From Desulfobacterales bacterium (GTDB lineage: Bacteria; Desulfobacterota; DSM-4660; Desulfatiglandales; Desulfatiglandaceae), in assembly GCA_021107495.1 (NCBI GenBank), contig JAIOSR010000215.1:1-5834 (forward strand): a stretch of DNA of 5,834 nt, read 5' to 3'. Shown here piece by piece: positions 5,533 to 5,834 of the stretch (the first letter of the stretch is position 1; each line of letters opens with the position of its first letter). The notes below the pieces were generated by a model. That model was not told where the DNA came from, did no database searches, and saw only the letters and a program-made list of their open reading frames with translations. The position numbers and the translations under genes are program-made.

Positions 5533-5834
5533 ATCAGTCACCGTCATTGCTAAAGGTTTCTAATCTGACAAAGTCATTTGGCGGTGTTATGGCCGTCTTA
5601 GATGTCAGTTTTGAACTTAAAGAAGGCCAACTCCTGGGTATTATCGGACCCAATGGTTCGGGGAAAACCACCCTGGTAAATCTTATTACCGGCTTTGTAA
5701 AGCCTAATTCGGGAAGAATAGAATTCAAGGGTAAGAAAATTACGGGATTAGCCCCCTATAAGATTGTGAGCCTTGGTATTGCACGAACATTTCAAATGGT
5801 CAGGCCTTTTTACCAGCTCCCTGCCTTCAAGAAT
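5529..5834 (+). CDS. livG: Branched-chain amino acid-type ABC transporter ATP-binding protein, LivG family, partial at 3' end
   Basis: Cytoplasmic ATPase that powers the LivHM channel. The first 102 codons are visible. LLKVSNLTKSFGGVMAVLDVSF (7-28) is the typical LivG start, GPNGSGKTT (40-48) is the Walker A nucleotide-binding loop, TGFVKPNSGRIEFKGKKITGLAP (54-76) follows as in the family, and IARTFQMVRPF (84-94) carries the Q-loop glutamine Q89, with the RTFQ form typical of LivG and LivF proteins. The signature LSGGQ, Walker B and switch histidine lie beyond the window. The ATG overlaps the livM stop (ATGA) and has GAGG (5521-5524) 4 nt upstream. LivG is preferred over LivF because LivG usually comes first in these operons and carries the 'KSFGG..A' opening; livF would be expected next. 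Confidence 0.92.
   Translation, partial: MNQSPSLLKVSNLTKSFGGVMAVLDVSFELKEGQLLGIIGPNGSGKTTLVNLITGFVKPNSGRIEFKGKKITGLAPYKIVSLGIARTFQMVRPFYQLPAFKN

Overview
The window looks like chromosomal DNA from an anaerobic Deltaproteobacterium (Desulfobacterota, in the broad area of sulfate reducers and syntrophs). This placement is an inference from the style of the genes: a divergent ArsB/NhaD-type transporter with an extra periplasmic domain, a Liv-type ABC operon whose binding protein is rich in cysteine, moderate base composition, and strong AGGAGG-like ribosome binding sites on some genes. No rRNA or other taxonomic marker is present, so the placement is tentative.

Layout. Positions 1-1144 (minus strand) hold the first 381 codons of an ArsB/NhaD (IT superfamily) membrane transporter with a signal peptide and an Ig-like periplasmic domain; its 3' end lies outside the window. 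Positions 1145-1552 are a divergent intergenic region with a good sigma-70-like promoter at 1402-1429, several short dyads and a possible 38-codon ORF. Positions 1553-1999 (plus) encode a small two-helix membrane protein of unknown function with a possible PH-like C-terminal domain. From 2112 to the right edge, on the plus strand, lies a branched-chain amino acid-type (HAAT family) ABC importer operon: periplasmic binding protein (2112-3386), LivH permease (3489-4376), LivM permease (4531-5532) and the start of the LivG ATPase (5529-5834, cut by the window). livM and livG overlap by an ATGA junction. A second ATPase (LivF) would be expected downstream but is not visible.

The most notable feature is the 154-nt livH-livM gap. 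It holds a compact 143-bp element (4378-4520) made almost entirely of inverted repeats. Its ends are imperfect terminal inverted repeats (15 of 20 positions match, including a 10-nt GTAAAAAGTC core), and it is flanked by a direct TAGG repeat. This reads as a MITE-like, non-autonomous insertion into what was a 7-nt gap. The TAGG duplication left the livH TAG stop on one side and a purine-rich AGGGAG in front of livM on the other, so both genes stayed intact. The insertion puts at least four hairpins into the message between the two permease halves.

How the genes work together: the binding protein captures a substrate in the periplasm (amino acid, amide or small carboxylate/aromatic; the sequence does not settle which), LivH and LivM form the membrane channel, and LivG (with an unseen LivF) powers import. 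A perfect 11-bp hairpin after the binding-protein gene may help set the usual excess of binding protein over permease. The divergent transporter and the small membrane protein have no evident functional link to the importer.
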